Part shown: positions 31,861 through 40,812 of the stretch, piece after piece
How positions within the stretch are numbered: position 1 is the stretch's first letter
How the letters are laid out: each line of letters starts with the position of its first letter
Assembly: GCF_016623615.1 (NCBI RefSeq)
Contig: NZ_JAEHFX010000008.1
Span: forward strand, 62,001-126,000
Source of the DNA: Adhaeribacter terrigena
GTDB taxonomy: Bacteria > Bacteroidota > Bacteroidia > Cytophagales > Hymenobacteraceae
Length of the DNA: 64,000 bases
Direction of reading: 5' to 3'
Notes under the pieces: generated by a model
What the model was told of the DNA's origin: nothing
Databases searched by the model: none
The model's input: only the letters and a program-made list of their open reading frames with translations
Translations under genes and position numbers: made by a program

Positions 31861-34314
31861 TTACTTAAAACTCAGCGGCACAATTACTTTAAAGCTCACG
31901 TTCCGGCCCATATTGAACACGCCGGGGCGGCCGGTGGCTTCGTTTATGGCGGCGTATTTCAGGCGGCTTAAATGGTGCTGGTAAGCTTTATCGAAAAGAT
32001 TGTTGGCCGTTAGGTACACAGAAAACAGCGTAGCATTTTTACCGTTCGGTACATCTATTCCTGCGCCCAGGTTAAAAAGCGTGTAGCCGGGCGTAGCGGT
32101 TTCGGTCTGGTTGGCGGCATAAAAGTGGTTTTGGGCAAAATAATGTTCCATTTCCAGGCGGGCAAACCAGTTTTTCACCAGGGCATTTTTAGGGCTGAAA
32201 TCAATGCGGAGCTCCGATTGCAAACGCGGCGCGGGAATGAAGGGCAGGTTGCCGGTAGAATCGGGCTGGTTTAGCTGGCGGCCGCGCACAAAAGAAAAGC
32301 TGTTTTCAAAATGCAGCCAGTCTAAAGGGTGCGGGTGCAGATCCACCATAATCTCGCCGCCGAATAAATGCGCATTGCCCTGCGTGAATTTAAAGGTGGG
32401 CACCGGTTCTGCTTCATCACTTATAGAATCGCTGCCCAAAACGCTGCGCAGCTTTTCCGGGAAAATGTAGTGCTGAATGTGGTTGCTGAAACCGGTAAGT
32501 TCGAAGTTTACGTGTTCGGTTTCCAGGATCAGCCCCGCATCAAGTTGTAAACTGGTCTCGGGTTTCAGATCGGGGTTGCCGATTTCGAACCGTAAGCTGC
32601 CTTCGTGGCGACCATTAGAAGCGAGTTCTGCAATATTAGGAGCCCGGAAACCGCGCGCCACATTCAATTTACCGGTAAGTTTTTCGGAAAAATCGTAGGC
32701 TGCGCCGGCACTGGCCGAAATGCTGGAAAAGTTGCGTTCGAAGCCCTTGAATTTTGTTTCGGAAGCTTCGGTAGGGTTTTCGGTGGGCGTTTCTTCTTCG
32801 GTTAAAAGCAATTCCCCGGAATGTAAATTCCGTTGGTCGAAACGCAGGCCGCCGCTTACGTGCAGGGTAGGGTGGTTGTTGGTAATGAAACCGAAAACGC
32901 CCAGGTCGGTGAGGCGGTACTCCGGGATCAGGAATTCTTCGCCTTTGTTCTGGTTATTCTGGTGCATTCCGGATAGGCCGACGGTCGTATTCCAGCCCGA
33001 AAATTCGGGTAAGAAATATTTGGCATCGTAGCCCCAGGTTTGCAGATCAAAAATTAAACCGGCGCTTTCCGCTTCGTCGTGTCCGTGGTCATGGCCGTGG
33101 TCGTGATCTTCTTCGGCGTGGTGGTGGCCAAATTCCTGCCGCAGGTTGCGTTGCCAGTCCACGTTTAAGGTAGCGCGCGAACGGCCCAGAATAAAGTTAT
33201 TCTGCGATGAAAACCGTAAATGGTTGATGGTCTGGTAAGGTTCGTGGATGTGGTAGCCTTTCAGGTCTTTGGAAGTTACCGCCACTTCTTTTTCTTCGCC
33301 GTCTATTTCAGCAAGTTTTAAGAAGTTGCCCAGAGAGTCGCGTTCGCCTTCCACTAAACCAATTTCCTGGTTGAAGGTGCTGAAATTTAAGTGCGAAAAC
33401 CCCCAGCTTTTATTAATGCCCACGTAACCGCTGGCGCTTTTTTCCTCGAAACCGGAATTGTACACCTTGCCGTCGTAACGGTTCTGGTAGTTGCCGGCAA
33501 TTTTGTGGCTCGCGCGCGCTTGCCAGTTAAAGCCGTTCAGGTTGCCCGCGTTGAAAAGCGAATTGCCGATCAGGTTGTTGTTCGTCTGATAATTTCCGGA
33601 ATAGGAACCAATGATCCTGCCATTCTCTACCGGGTCCGGAGATATAAAATTTATGACGCCGGCCATGGCATCGGACCCATACATGATGCTGCCGGGGCCT
33701 TTTACGATCTCGGCGCGGTCCACCGAAAATTCGTCTATTTCAATGCCGTGTTCGTCGCCCCACTGCTGCCCTTCCTGACGCATGCCGTTGTTTAACGTTA
33801 CCACCCGGTTGCCACTTAAACCCCTGATCACGGGTTTGGAAATGGCTGCGCCGGTGCTGATCTGCGAAATCCCGGGTGTCTTGGCAATGGCATCTACTAC
33901 GTTGGTAGCAGTGCGTTGCTGAAGTTCGTCGTGGGTAACCACTTCGGTAGGAACCGGGTTCTGGTGCCGTTGCGTAGACGCCGAAACGCCGGTAATGATC
34001 ACTGCGCCCAGTTCGGTAACCGATGGCGAAAGCGTGAAATCCACCGAGGTTTCACCGTTTATGGTTACGTATTTGGTGATCGCATTATAGCCTACGTAAC
34101 GGATCTGCGCCAGGAATTTGCCTTTGGGCAGGTTTATTACTTCATACGCACCGTCCACATTAGTAGAGGCACCCTGGCGCAGGTCGGGTAAATAAATGGT
34201 GGCGCCAATTATGGGTTCCTGGGTGGTTTGGTCGGTTATTTTGCCGGAAAGGCTGTTTTGCGGAAAGGCCTTTAAAGCGATAAAAAGCAGGATAAATAAG
34301 AAAGGGAATTTCAT
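31861..34314 (-). CDS. TonB-dependent receptor with histidine-rich loop (probable metal uptake)
   Basis: An 817-residue outer-membrane receptor. Signal peptide MKFPFLFILLFIALKAFPQN; carboxypeptidase-like domain about 22-108 (LSGKITDQTTQEPIIGATIY); plug about 118-230 (GVSASTQRHQNP, ISKPVIRGLSGNRVVTLNNG, IEIDEFSVDRAEIVKGPGSI); then the barrel to the C-terminal FKVIVPLSFK. Residues about 396-412 are a loop of H/D repeats (HHHAEEDHDHGHDHGHDE), typical of zinc or copper receptors of the ZnuD type. The adjacent His/Cys-rich secreted protein supports a metal substrate. Boundary elements flank it. Confidence 0.9.
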   Translation of the reverse strand: MKFPFLFILLFIALKAFPQNSLSGKITDQTTQEPIIGATIYLPDLRQGASTNVDGAYEVINLPKGKFLAQIRYVGYNAITKYVTINGETSVDFTLSPSVTELGAVIITGVSASTQRHQNPVPTEVVTHDELQQRTATNVVDAIAKTPGISQISTGAAISKPVIRGLSGNRVVTLNNGMRQEGQQWGDEHGIEIDEFSVDRAEIVKGPGSIMYGSDAMAGVINFISPDPVENGRIIGSYSGNYQTNNNLIGNSLFNAGNLNGFNWQARASHKIAGNYQNRYDGKVYNSGFEEKSASGYVGINKSWGFSHLNFSTFNQEIGLVEGERDSLGNFLKLAEIDGEEKEVAVTSKDLKGYHIHEPYQTINHLRFSSQNNFILGRSRATLNVDWQRNLRQEFGHHHAEEDHDHGHDHGHDEAESAGLIFDLQTWGYDAKYFLPEFSGWNTTVGLSGMHQNNQNKGEEFLIPEYRLTDLGVFGFITNNHPTLHVSGGLRFDQRNLHSGELLLTEEETPTENPTEASETKFKGFERNFSSISASAGAAYDFSEKLTGKLNVARGFRAPNIAELASNGRHEGSLRFEIGNPDLKPETSLQLDAGLILETEHVNFELTGFSNHIQHYIFPEKLRSVLGSDSISDEAEPVPTFKFTQGNAHLFGGEIMVDLHPHPLDWLHFENSFSFVRGRQLNQPDSTGNLPFIPAPRLQSELRIDFSPKNALVKNWFARLEMEHYFAQNHFYAANQTETATPGYTLFNLGAGIDVPNGKNATLFSVYLTANNLFDKAYQHHLSRLKYAAINEATGRPGVFNMGRNVSFKVIVPLSFK

Positions 34315-34327
34315 ATAAGGTACGTTG

Positions 34328-34452
34328 CAAAACGCTATGCCCGGAGCACTAAAAAGTGCCGGTAGCGCTTAAAGCCAATAATTAAACTAAATAACAGGAG
34401 CCTGCAATGCCGTTTCAAACCAGTTTTTTGGCCTGAAAGCATAGCGTTTTTC
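34328..34452. repeat. two boundary elements in opposite orientation
   Basis: 34328-34357 is in minus orientation (gene-sense ACTTTTTAGTGCTCC, GGGCATAGCGTTTTG) and ends 13 bp before the receptor ATG. 34422-34452 is in plus orientation (AGTTTTTTGGCCTG, AAAGCATAGCGTTTTTC). The rest of this 286-bp gap shows no gene. Confidence 0.75.
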
Positions 34453-34600
34453 GGAAGGAGGAAATGCTGTTTGCTGTTTGCTTGCGTTACCAGGCTAAAA
34501 GAAAAATATAGCTTATACGCGCAGCAATACCCGGTTCTTTCAGGATCAAAGCAAGATCAGCAGTTTCCGGCTTACAGGAAAAGCAGGCTAAAAAGAAAAT

Positions 34601-34915
34601 TTAGCTTAATGCGGGCGGGCCGCGAAGGCAAACGTTATTGGGGAAAGTAAATTTCCAGACCGACTGGTAAACAAAAGCATGCACCGCAAATTCCAGTGGC
34701 CGGACAAATTTAAAGTGCTGGGTGGCCGGCTGAAAAGGGGCATCGAAAAAATTATCTACCTGGCAATGCGTGTGCTTTACATCGAAGTGCGTTACGTTTT
34801 CGTCGTGGGCGCAGGTAGTGTGTTCGTGGCTGTGCAAAGCCAGCACGGCTTCTTCCGGCGCCAGAACGCGGCAGAAAAGCAAGAGCAGGAAATATGCAAG
34901 GAATTGCCGGAACAC
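34601..34915 (-). CDS. small secreted His/Cys-rich protein, probable metal-binding
   Basis: A 104-residue protein from GTG 34915. The hydrophobic N-terminus (FRQFLAYFLLLLFCRVLA) is a signal sequence or anchor. The mature part has LHSHEHTTCAHDENVTHFDV, then HTHCQVDNFF, and ends LRGPPALS. The clustered His and Cys and the terminal R-x-PP pattern resemble DUF2946-like copper or zinc associated proteins. It lies upstream of, and on the same strand as, the His-rich TonB receptor, so the pair probably serves metal handling. The link is inference. Confidence 0.7.
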   Translation of the reverse strand: MFRQFLAYFLLLLFCRVLAPEEAVLALHSHEHTTCAHDENVTHFDVKHTHCQVDNFFDAPFQPATQHFKFVRPLEFAVHAFVYQSVWKFTFPNNVCLRGPPALS

Positions 34916-34989
34916 GTTATAATCTTAATACTGGCAGCAAAGATACAAAATTAAGCAGGAATTCCCTTTCAGCTTTTTTACGACGGGCG

Positions 34990-35394
34990 TTATAAAGCGC
35001 TCAGTTGTTGCTCTTCCAGTCTTAAAACATGTTCCTGGAAATAGCCGGGATCCATAATGGTGTCAAAAATTTCGGCCGCCGCCTGGGCGGCAAAGGTGTT
35101 CGGAATAGAATCGAAGGTGTGATAGGTGCTGTTGTGCTGGCAATAACCGGTGGCGGTATTCGTATATTTCTGCTGTATCTGGCTTAGCTTTTCCTGAAGC
35201 TGTTCAGAGTCTAGGCTCTGAAGCAAACTCTCCGGAATAAACTTTAGATTCAGCGAAATGTATGCATTCCAGTGGCTCTGGTAGATCAGAATGCAGGGAA
35301 TTTCTAGTTCCGAACAGGCATCGAGCCAGATACTGGCCAGGCGCTGTTCTACACTTCTCTCTTTGCGGATCTGGATATATTTTGAGCTGTGCAT
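34990..35394 (-). CDS. 134-aa protein, paralogue 1 of a tandem pair
   Basis: Start taken at ATG 35394; an in-frame TTG three codons earlier is less likely. It shares KYIQIRKERSVEQRLASIWL, IPCILIYQ, AYISLNLK and the TFDSIPNTFAAQAAAEIFDT segment with the protein at 35626-36030, at equal length. No signal peptide, membrane segment or catalytic motif. Not recognised; it looks like a small alpha/beta soluble family restricted to relatives. The two genes are separated by 231 bp of AT-rich sequence. Confidence 0.7.
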   Translation of the reverse strand: MHSSKYIQIRKERSVEQRLASIWLDACSELEIPCILIYQSHWNAYISLNLKFIPESLLQSLDSEQLQEKLSQIQQKYTNTATGYCQHNSTYHTFDSIPNTFAAQAAAEIFDTIMDPGYFQEHVLRLEEQQLSAL

Positions 35395-35625
35395 CTGATA
35401 CAACTATCTAAAGTGAATTAACCGAAACCATATCTTTATGAATAAAAATATAGTAATTGTCAGATAAAGGTTTCAACCGGATAATACATTAAAGGTTGTC
35501 AATTTATGCCATTTTCAGAAGCGGCCTTTAGGTTATCTCAATATTATCAAATCATAAAATAAAAAAAGTGCAAGTTGCAAAGCGAGTCATATCTCCAGCT
35601 GATCTTTCAGGTGCTCCTGCCGCTT
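35395..35625. other. AT-rich gap between tandem paralogues
   Basis: No repeat or RNA feature recognised apart from general AT richness. It probably contains the promoter of the gene at 35394. Confidence 0.4.
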
Positions 35626-36030
35626 TCATGATTTCGCTAACGGAACTGGTTTCAGCGTTTTTTCCGCTGCAGTTTCAGGAACTTCGGCTATCAGGGTTTG
35701 GAAAATCTCGGTTGCCAGCGCCTGGGCTTCGCTGCGCGGAATGGCTTCGAAGGTATAATAATAGTCGTTGTGTTTCCAGTAGCCCCGGGCGCTGCCGGTA
35801 TATTGGTACTGAAGCGCCTGCAACGTTTGCTGGGTAAAGGCTTTTTTTTCTTGGAAGTCCGGCTTTTCGGCTAAGTGTTTCAGGTTGGCCGAAATGTAGG
35901 CAGCATTTTCTTCGAGGTAAATAAGGATGCAGGGAATTTTGAATTCTGTGCAGGCGGCCCGCCAGATGCTGGCCAGCCGTTGCTCCAGCGGGCGTTCGTT
36001 GCGGATCCGGATATATTTTAAACTAAGCAT
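35626..36030 (-). CDS. 134-aa protein, paralogue 2 of a tandem pair
   Basis: Start at ATG 36030; a TTG nine codons upstream is possible but breaks the match with paralogue 1. Shared core: KYIRIRNERPLEQRLASIWR, FKIPCILIYLEENAAYISAN, QYTGSARGYWKHNDYYYTFE, IFQTLIAEV. The pair arose by tandem duplication and has diverged to roughly 45 percent identity by eye. The function is unknown. Confidence 0.7.
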   Translation of the reverse strand: MLSLKYIRIRNERPLEQRLASIWRAACTEFKIPCILIYLEENAAYISANLKHLAEKPDFQEKKAFTQQTLQALQYQYTGSARGYWKHNDYYYTFEAIPRSEAQALATEIFQTLIAEVPETAAEKTLKPVPLAKS

Positions 36031-36214
36031 TAGGGATGGAGGTAAAAGTTTATTCAAATAGTTTTAAGTAAGGTTAAATACCGGGCTGTAATTTTTTCAG
36101 AAAGCCTGCTGATGAAAAGCCCCTCACAGAGCAAAAATTAAACCAAAACACCTGCCATCCTGTCATAAATTTCAGGCTGGAACAACTTTTGAAAAGCGGG
36201 CTTTGCCGGTTAAG

Positions 36215-36245
36215 CACTTTTTCAGGCAAAAAGTATAGCGTTTTA
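36215..36245 (+). repeat. 31-bp boundary element upstream of htpG
   Basis: CACTTTTTCAGGC, then AAAAAGTATAGCGTTTTA, 43 bp before the ATG. Confidence 0.75.
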
Positions 36246-36252
36246 AATAAAA

Positions 36253-36281
36253 CATTAGCACATTCATTCATAAGCACATTA
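36253..36281 (+). repeat. tandem leader repeat before htpG
   Basis: CATTAGCACATT and ATAAGCACATTA, the same doubled unit found before the FtsX-like and beta-helix genes, 8 bp from the ATG. Confidence 0.7.
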
Positions 36282-36288
36282 TAAAATT

Positions 36289-38115
36289 ATGGCAGAAAAA
36301 GGTACGATCTCGATCCACACCGAGAACATTTTCCCGATCATTAAAAAATTCCTGTATTCCGATCATGAGATTTTCCTGCGCGAGCTGGTTTCAAATGCCG
36401 TGGATGCTACCCAGAAACTGAAGCGTTTATCGGCCATTGGAGAGTATAAAGGCGAAGTAGGCGAAGACCTGAAAGTAAAGGTTAGCGTGGATAAAGAAGC
36501 CCGCAAGATCGTTATTTCGGACCGCGGCATTGGGATGACGGCCGAAGAAATCAAGAAATACATCAACCAGATCGCTTTTTCCGGCGCTACCGAATTCGTA
36601 GAGAAATACAAAGATAAGCCCGATGCGAACCAGATCATCGGTCAGTTTGGTTTGGGTTTCTACTCGGCATTTATGGTAGCCGAAACCGTGGAAATCGACA
36701 CCAAATCGTTCAAAGAAGGCACCGAAGCGGCGCGTTGGATCTGCGACGGTTCTACTGAATTTGAAATAACCGCTTCCGAGAAAACCGAACGCGGCACCGA
36801 TATTATTCTGAACGTAGCCGCTGATTCGGATGAGTTTCTGGAGCCGTCCCGTTTGCGCACTATTCTGACCAAATACTGCAAATTCCTGCCGGTGGAAGTA
36901 GAGTTCGAAGGTGAAGTGATCAACAATCCGAACCCGATCTGGACGAAGCAGCCTTCTGAATTAACCGACGAAGATTACACCAAATTCTACAGCGAGCTTT
37001 ACCCGTTCTCCGAGCCGCCGCTTTTCTGGATCCATTTGAACGTAGATTATCCGTTCAACCTGACCGGCATTCTTTATTTTCCGAAGATCAAGAACGAGTT
37101 CGAATTCACCAAAAACAAGATCCAGCTTTACAGCAAGCAGGTTTTCATTACCGACGAGGTAAAAGACGTGGTGCCGGAATTCCTGATGCTGTTGCACGGC
37201 GTGATCGATTCACCGGACATTCCGCTGAATGTAAGCCGCAGCTTCCTGCAGGCCGACAGCAACGTGAAAAAGATCAATACTTACATCACGAAGAAGGTGG
37301 CCGACAAGCTGAACGAGATCTTCAAAAAAGACCGGGCCGGTTACGAAGCCAAATGGAACGACATTAACGTGTTCGTGAAATACGGTATGTTGAGCGACGA
37401 AAAGTTCTATGACAAAGCCAAAGATTTCGGGCTGTTGCAGAATATCGATGGTAAGTTTTTCACGATGGAGGAATACAAGACTTTCGTGCAGGCTAACCAG
37501 ACCGCTAAAGACGGCAACCAGGTTTGGATCTACGCTACCGACGAAGAAAAACAGCACGCCTTTATCGAAGCCGCCCAGAACCGTAGCTATGATGTGCTGA
37601 AACTGGACAGCGTGATTGACAGCCACTTCATCGGATTGCTGGAGCAGAAAGTAGAAAAAACTACCCTGAAGCGCGTGGATTCTGAAACGATCGATAAGCT
37701 GATCGAAAAAGATGAAACGAAAGACATGGTGCTTTCTGAAGACGAAAAAACCAAGCTGAAAGAGATCTTCGAAAAAGCCATCGATAACAAGAACATGATG
37801 GTTTCCATTGAGCCGCTTTCCCCGGAAGACCAGCCGGTAATCATTACCATGCCTGAGTTTATGCGCCGCATGAAAGACATGGCCAAAACCGGTGGCGGCG
37901 GCATGATGTTCATGGGCAACATGCCGGATTCTTATAACGTGAGCGTGAACGGCAACCACCCAATCATCCAGCGCATTTTAAAAGCCCGCGAAGAAAGCAA
38001 GGAAAAAATTGCCCGTCAGGCGTTTGATCTGGCTTTACTTTCGCAGAATTTGCTTTCGGGGGCGGCCCTTACAGCGTTCGTGAAGCGGAGCGTGGAGCTG
38101 ATCGAGAAAGAGTAA
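36289..38115 (+). CDS. htpG: molecular chaperone HtpG (Hsp90)
   Basis: A 608-residue bacterial Hsp90. The GHKL ATPase N-domain has FLRELVSNAVDATQKL (E and N for Mg-ATP), SDRGIGMTAEEI, GQFGLGFYSAFMVAE and ERGTDIIL. The middle domain has DSPDIPLNVSRSFLQAD with the ATP-contacting Arg, and the C-terminal dimerisation domain is reduced but ends normally. It folds and holds client proteins in the cytoplasm. It is a single gene with terminator after it and leader repeats before it. Confidence 0.97.
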   Translation: MAEKGTISIHTENIFPIIKKFLYSDHEIFLRELVSNAVDATQKLKRLSAIGEYKGEVGEDLKVKVSVDKEARKIVISDRGIGMTAEEIKKYINQIAFSGATEFVEKYKDKPDANQIIGQFGLGFYSAFMVAETVEIDTKSFKEGTEAARWICDGSTEFEITASEKTERGTDIILNVAADSDEFLEPSRLRTILTKYCKFLPVEVEFEGEVINNPNPIWTKQPSELTDEDYTKFYSELYPFSEPPLFWIHLNVDYPFNLTGILYFPKIKNEFEFTKNKIQLYSKQVFITDEVKDVVPEFLMLLHGVIDSPDIPLNVSRSFLQADSNVKKINTYITKKVADKLNEIFKKDRAGYEAKWNDINVFVKYGMLSDEKFYDKAKDFGLLQNIDGKFFTMEEYKTFVQANQTAKDGNQVWIYATDEEKQHAFIEAAQNRSYDVLKLDSVIDSHFIGLLEQKVEKTTLKRVDSETIDKLIEKDETKDMVLSEDEKTKLKEIFEKAIDNKNMMVSIEPLSPEDQPVIITMPEFMRRMKDMAKTGGGGMMFMGNMPDSYNVSVNGNHPIIQRILKAREESKEKIARQAFDLALLSQNLLSGAALTAFVKRSVELIEKE

Positions 38116-38170
38116 CCACGTCTAAATCCTCTCCTAAAAACAGGGGAGGACTTTTTCGTAATACCCCATC

Positions 38171-38201
38171 AAAAAAGTCCGCTGCATAAGCGGACTTTTT
38201 T
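38171..38201. terminator. terminator after htpG
   Basis: AAAAAAGTCCGC (38171-38182), loop TGCATAA, GCGGACTTTTTT (38190-38201). A 12-bp stem with T-run. Confidence 0.9.
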
Positions 38202-38224
38202 GCTTTAAAAGCATAGCAGTTTTA
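38193..38224 (+). repeat. boundary element sharing the htpG terminator T-run
   Basis: ACTTTTTTGCTTT, then AAAAGCATAGCAGTTTTA. The ACTTTTTT is the descending arm of the terminator hairpin. Confidence 0.7.
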
Positions 38225-38305
38225 AGAGGCATTAAGAAGTAATTGGCTGGATTTATTTAGGCAGCAGATATTCCTCTGAGGAAGGCTTTTGCGTTTAACA
38301 ACGTA

Positions 38306-38998
38306 ATGGGAAATCTGCCTTTCTACATACCGGCGTTCTTCATCCTGACCACCGGCTTAACCGGTTGGTTTTTTTACCGCGCCACGAACCGTTCCCGCGT
38401 GGCTTTAATAATTGCGCTTTTGTTTTTGGTAATTCAAATGGCGCTGGCTTTAACCGGTTTTTTTGCCGTTACCCATACCGTTCCGCCCCGGTTAGTATTG
38501 CAGGCGCCGCCCGTAGTGTTGTTTATTATTTCCTTTTTTTTTTTCACCAAAGGGAAGCAATTTTTAGACAGCCTCAATCTGAAATTTTTAACTTTACTGC
38601 ACATAGTAAGAGTGCCGGTAGAACTGGTTTTGTACTGGCTTTTTCTCTATAAAGGCGTGCCCGAACTGATGACGTTTGAAGGCCGGAATTTTGATATAAT
38701 TTCCGGGTTAACGGCGCCCCTGGTTTATTATTTTGCCTTCGTTAAAAAGAGCCTGAGCCCGAAGGTAATATTGATCTGGAACTTCGTTTGTCTGGGTTTG
38801 CTGTTCAATATTGTGATCAACGCAATCCTTTCCGCGCCAACACCAATTCAGCAGTTTGCTTTTGACCAACCGAATATTGCCATCCTGTATTTCCCGTTTG
38901 TCTGGCTGGCTGGGTTTATTGTTCCGGTAGTGCTGCTGGCGCATTTGGCGGCCATCCGGCAACTGCTTTCAGGGAAAGACCTGGATCTAAAAAACTAA
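38306..38998 (+). CDS. conserved membrane protein, unknown function
   Basis: A 230-residue protein with about seven membrane helices (FYIPAFFILTTGLTGWFFY, ALIIALLFLVIQMALALTGF, FPFVWLAGFIVPVVLLAHLA). There is an external TVPPRLVLQAPP loop and a middle segment RVPVELVLYWLFLYKGVPE with buried charges. The pattern recurs as an uncharacterised family in Bacteroidota. No transporter signature. It is a single gene between htpG and MATE. Confidence 0.72.
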   Translation: MGNLPFYIPAFFILTTGLTGWFFYRATNRSRVALIIALLFLVIQMALALTGFFAVTHTVPPRLVLQAPPVVLFIISFFFFTKGKQFLDSLNLKFLTLLHIVRVPVELVLYWLFLYKGVPELMTFEGRNFDIISGLTAPLVYYFAFVKKSLSPKVILIWNFVCLGLLFNIVINAILSAPTPIQQFAFDQPNIAILYFPFVWLAGFIVPVVLLAHLAAIRQLLSGKDLDLKN

Positions 38999-39037
38999 AA
39001 AAGTAGGCCTGATCAGATTGTTCAGGCTTACTTTTTT
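38997..39037. terminator. bidirectional terminator between convergent genes
   Basis: AAGTAGGCCTGA with TCAGGCTTACTT (one G-T pair), flanked by A- and T-runs. It serves the membrane-protein gene and the convergent MATE gene. Confidence 0.8.
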
Positions 39038-39060
39038 ATGATCAAACCATAGCATTTTTA
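39030..39060 (+). repeat. boundary element ending in the MATE stop codon
   Basis: ACTTTTTTATGATC, then AAACCATAGCATTTTTA. The last TTA is the stop codon (39058-39060). Confidence 0.75.
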
Positions 39061-40482
39061 GATCTTCACCCTTTTCCACCTTCCTTTTTTAAAGAGAATA
39101 ATGCCGGCAATGGTAATAGAAGTTTCGGCAACCGGAATAGCAATGAACACGCCCGTTGGACCAAAATCCATTCCTTTGGCCAGGAAATACGCCAGCGGGA
39201 TCTGGAAAAGCCAGAAGCCGAAAAAGTTTACCCAGGTTGGAGTCCAGGTATCGCCGGCACCGTTGAAAGCGTTGATTAAAACCATGCCGATGCCGTAGAA
39301 AATATAGCCCACGCTCATGATTCGGATGGCCTGAATAGCGACTTCCTGCACCTGTACATCGTTGGTAAAGAAAGCAACGAAAATGTGCGCGCCGCTTAAA
39401 CTCAGCACCGTAATTACGGCCATGAAAATGACGTTGTATTTCGCGGTCGTTATCACCGAATCTTCGGCCCGTTTTATTTGCTGCGCTCCAAGATTCTGAC
39501 CAACCAGCGTAGCCGCGGCATTGCTCAAACCCCAGGCCGGCAGCATAAAAAACATCAGCAAACGCAAGGCTGTCTGGTAACCCGCTGAGCCGTGGTCGCC
39601 GCCGGTGGTCGCTACCAGTTGCGCCAGAAAGATCCAGCTGCAGGAAGCAATTACGAACTGCAAAACGGCGGGCGCGGCCACTTCAGCAATGGCTTTTATC
39701 TGGGCCCAGTCGGGAATGAAATGCGAAAAGTAGATCTTCAGCAAATGCTTCCCGTTGAATAAATGGTAAAGTTGGTACGCTACCCCCAACCCTCTTCCCA
39801 GGGTAGTAGCAATGGCGGCGCCGGTTAACCCAAACGCCGGAATGGGACCGAGGCCGTTGATGAAAATGGGGCAGAAAATAATGTTGGCTACGTTCGCAAC
39901 CGTTAAGCTTTTCATGGCAATAGCCGCGTTACCGGCGCCCCGGAAAATCCCGTTTATCAGAAACAACAGCATAATAAAAATGCTGCTGCCCATCATGATC
40001 TGCATAAACAGCGTGCCATGCGCGGCAGCTTCCGGCGAAGCGCCCATTAGGAGCAGGATTTCGTTTGCATAAACCACGCCGAAAATGCTGATCACTACAT
40101 TTAAGCCGGTTGCAATGAGAATAGCCTGCATGCCGGCTTTGGCGGCGGCGGCATAATCTTTTTCACCAACCCGCCGCGAAACCATAGCCGTGGCCGCCAT
40201 GCTGATGCCAATGGCCAGCGAATAAATTACCGTCAGGACCGATTCGGTTAAGCCAACGGTTTGAATGGCGAAGCTGCTGTTGTGCAAATGGCCTACAAAG
40301 TACAGGTCTACCAAAGCAAACACCGATTCCATCACCATTTCGAGCATCATGGGAATGGCCAGCAAAATTACAGCGCGACGGATGCTGCCGGTAGTAAAAT
40401 CTTCTTCGCCGCCTTGCAGCGCCTGTTTTATTATGGAAAATAGGGAAGGCCGCTTCGTTTTAGAAACTTCAGTAAAAGACAT
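39058..40482 (-). CDS. MATE-family efflux transporter
   Basis: A 474-residue, 12-helix transporter with two six-helix halves (AVILLAIPMMLEMVMESVFA; the second starts near IKAIAEVAAPAVLQFVIAS). It carries MATE features: LVDLYFVGHLHNSS after helix 1, the VSRRVGEKDYAAA loop, and GLSNAAATLVGQNLGAQQIK. It exports cationic drugs or metabolites using Na+ or H+. It belongs to the NorM/DinF-like group by eye. The 330-bp gap upstream has possible -7 boxes but no gene. Confidence 0.92.
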   Translation of the reverse strand: MSFTEVSKTKRPSLFSIIKQALQGGEEDFTTGSIRRAVILLAIPMMLEMVMESVFALVDLYFVGHLHNSSFAIQTVGLTESVLTVIYSLAIGISMAATAMVSRRVGEKDYAAAAKAGMQAILIATGLNVVISIFGVVYANEILLLMGASPEAAAHGTLFMQIMMGSSIFIMLLFLINGIFRGAGNAAIAMKSLTVANVANIIFCPIFINGLGPIPAFGLTGAAIATTLGRGLGVAYQLYHLFNGKHLLKIYFSHFIPDWAQIKAIAEVAAPAVLQFVIASCSWIFLAQLVATTGGDHGSAGYQTALRLLMFFMLPAWGLSNAAATLVGQNLGAQQIKRAEDSVITTAKYNVIFMAVITVLSLSGAHIFVAFFTNDVQVQEVAIQAIRIMSVGYIFYGIGMVLINAFNGAGDTWTPTWVNFFGFWLFQIPLAYFLAKGMDFGPTGVFIAIPVAETSITIAGIILFKKGRWKRVKI

Positions 40483-40812
40483 GTTCGTAAAAATTTATGA
40501 TCGCAGAAAATACCGGGCAGCGTTTTCAGATAAGCTGCCTGTTTTTAAAAATAAGAAGAGAAGTGCCCTGGCTAACGGATGCGGGCGGCGGCTAAAACAA
40601 TCATAAAATGTAATGTCTGAAATGCAAATTTATGGAATTAAAATGCAAAGATTAACGAGGTAATGAAATTTTCTGTTTCAGGTTTATGCGTTCCCGGTAT
40701 TTCTTCTCATAAAGAATAATAACAAACTTCGCTAAACAACGTTTTTGCCGGAATACGAAATATTGCCATCTTTACGTTTTAGCTCTTAGCTGATTATTGA
40801 ATTTTCCTGCCA
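40483..40812. other. divergent promoter region, no gene
   Basis: Between MATE (minus) and the YwqK-like lipoprotein gene (plus). CAAATTTA at 40625-40632 reads TAAATTTG on the minus strand (a -7 candidate for MATE, with no well-spaced -33). I found no boundary element in this gap, which is unusual for the window. Confidence 0.45.
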
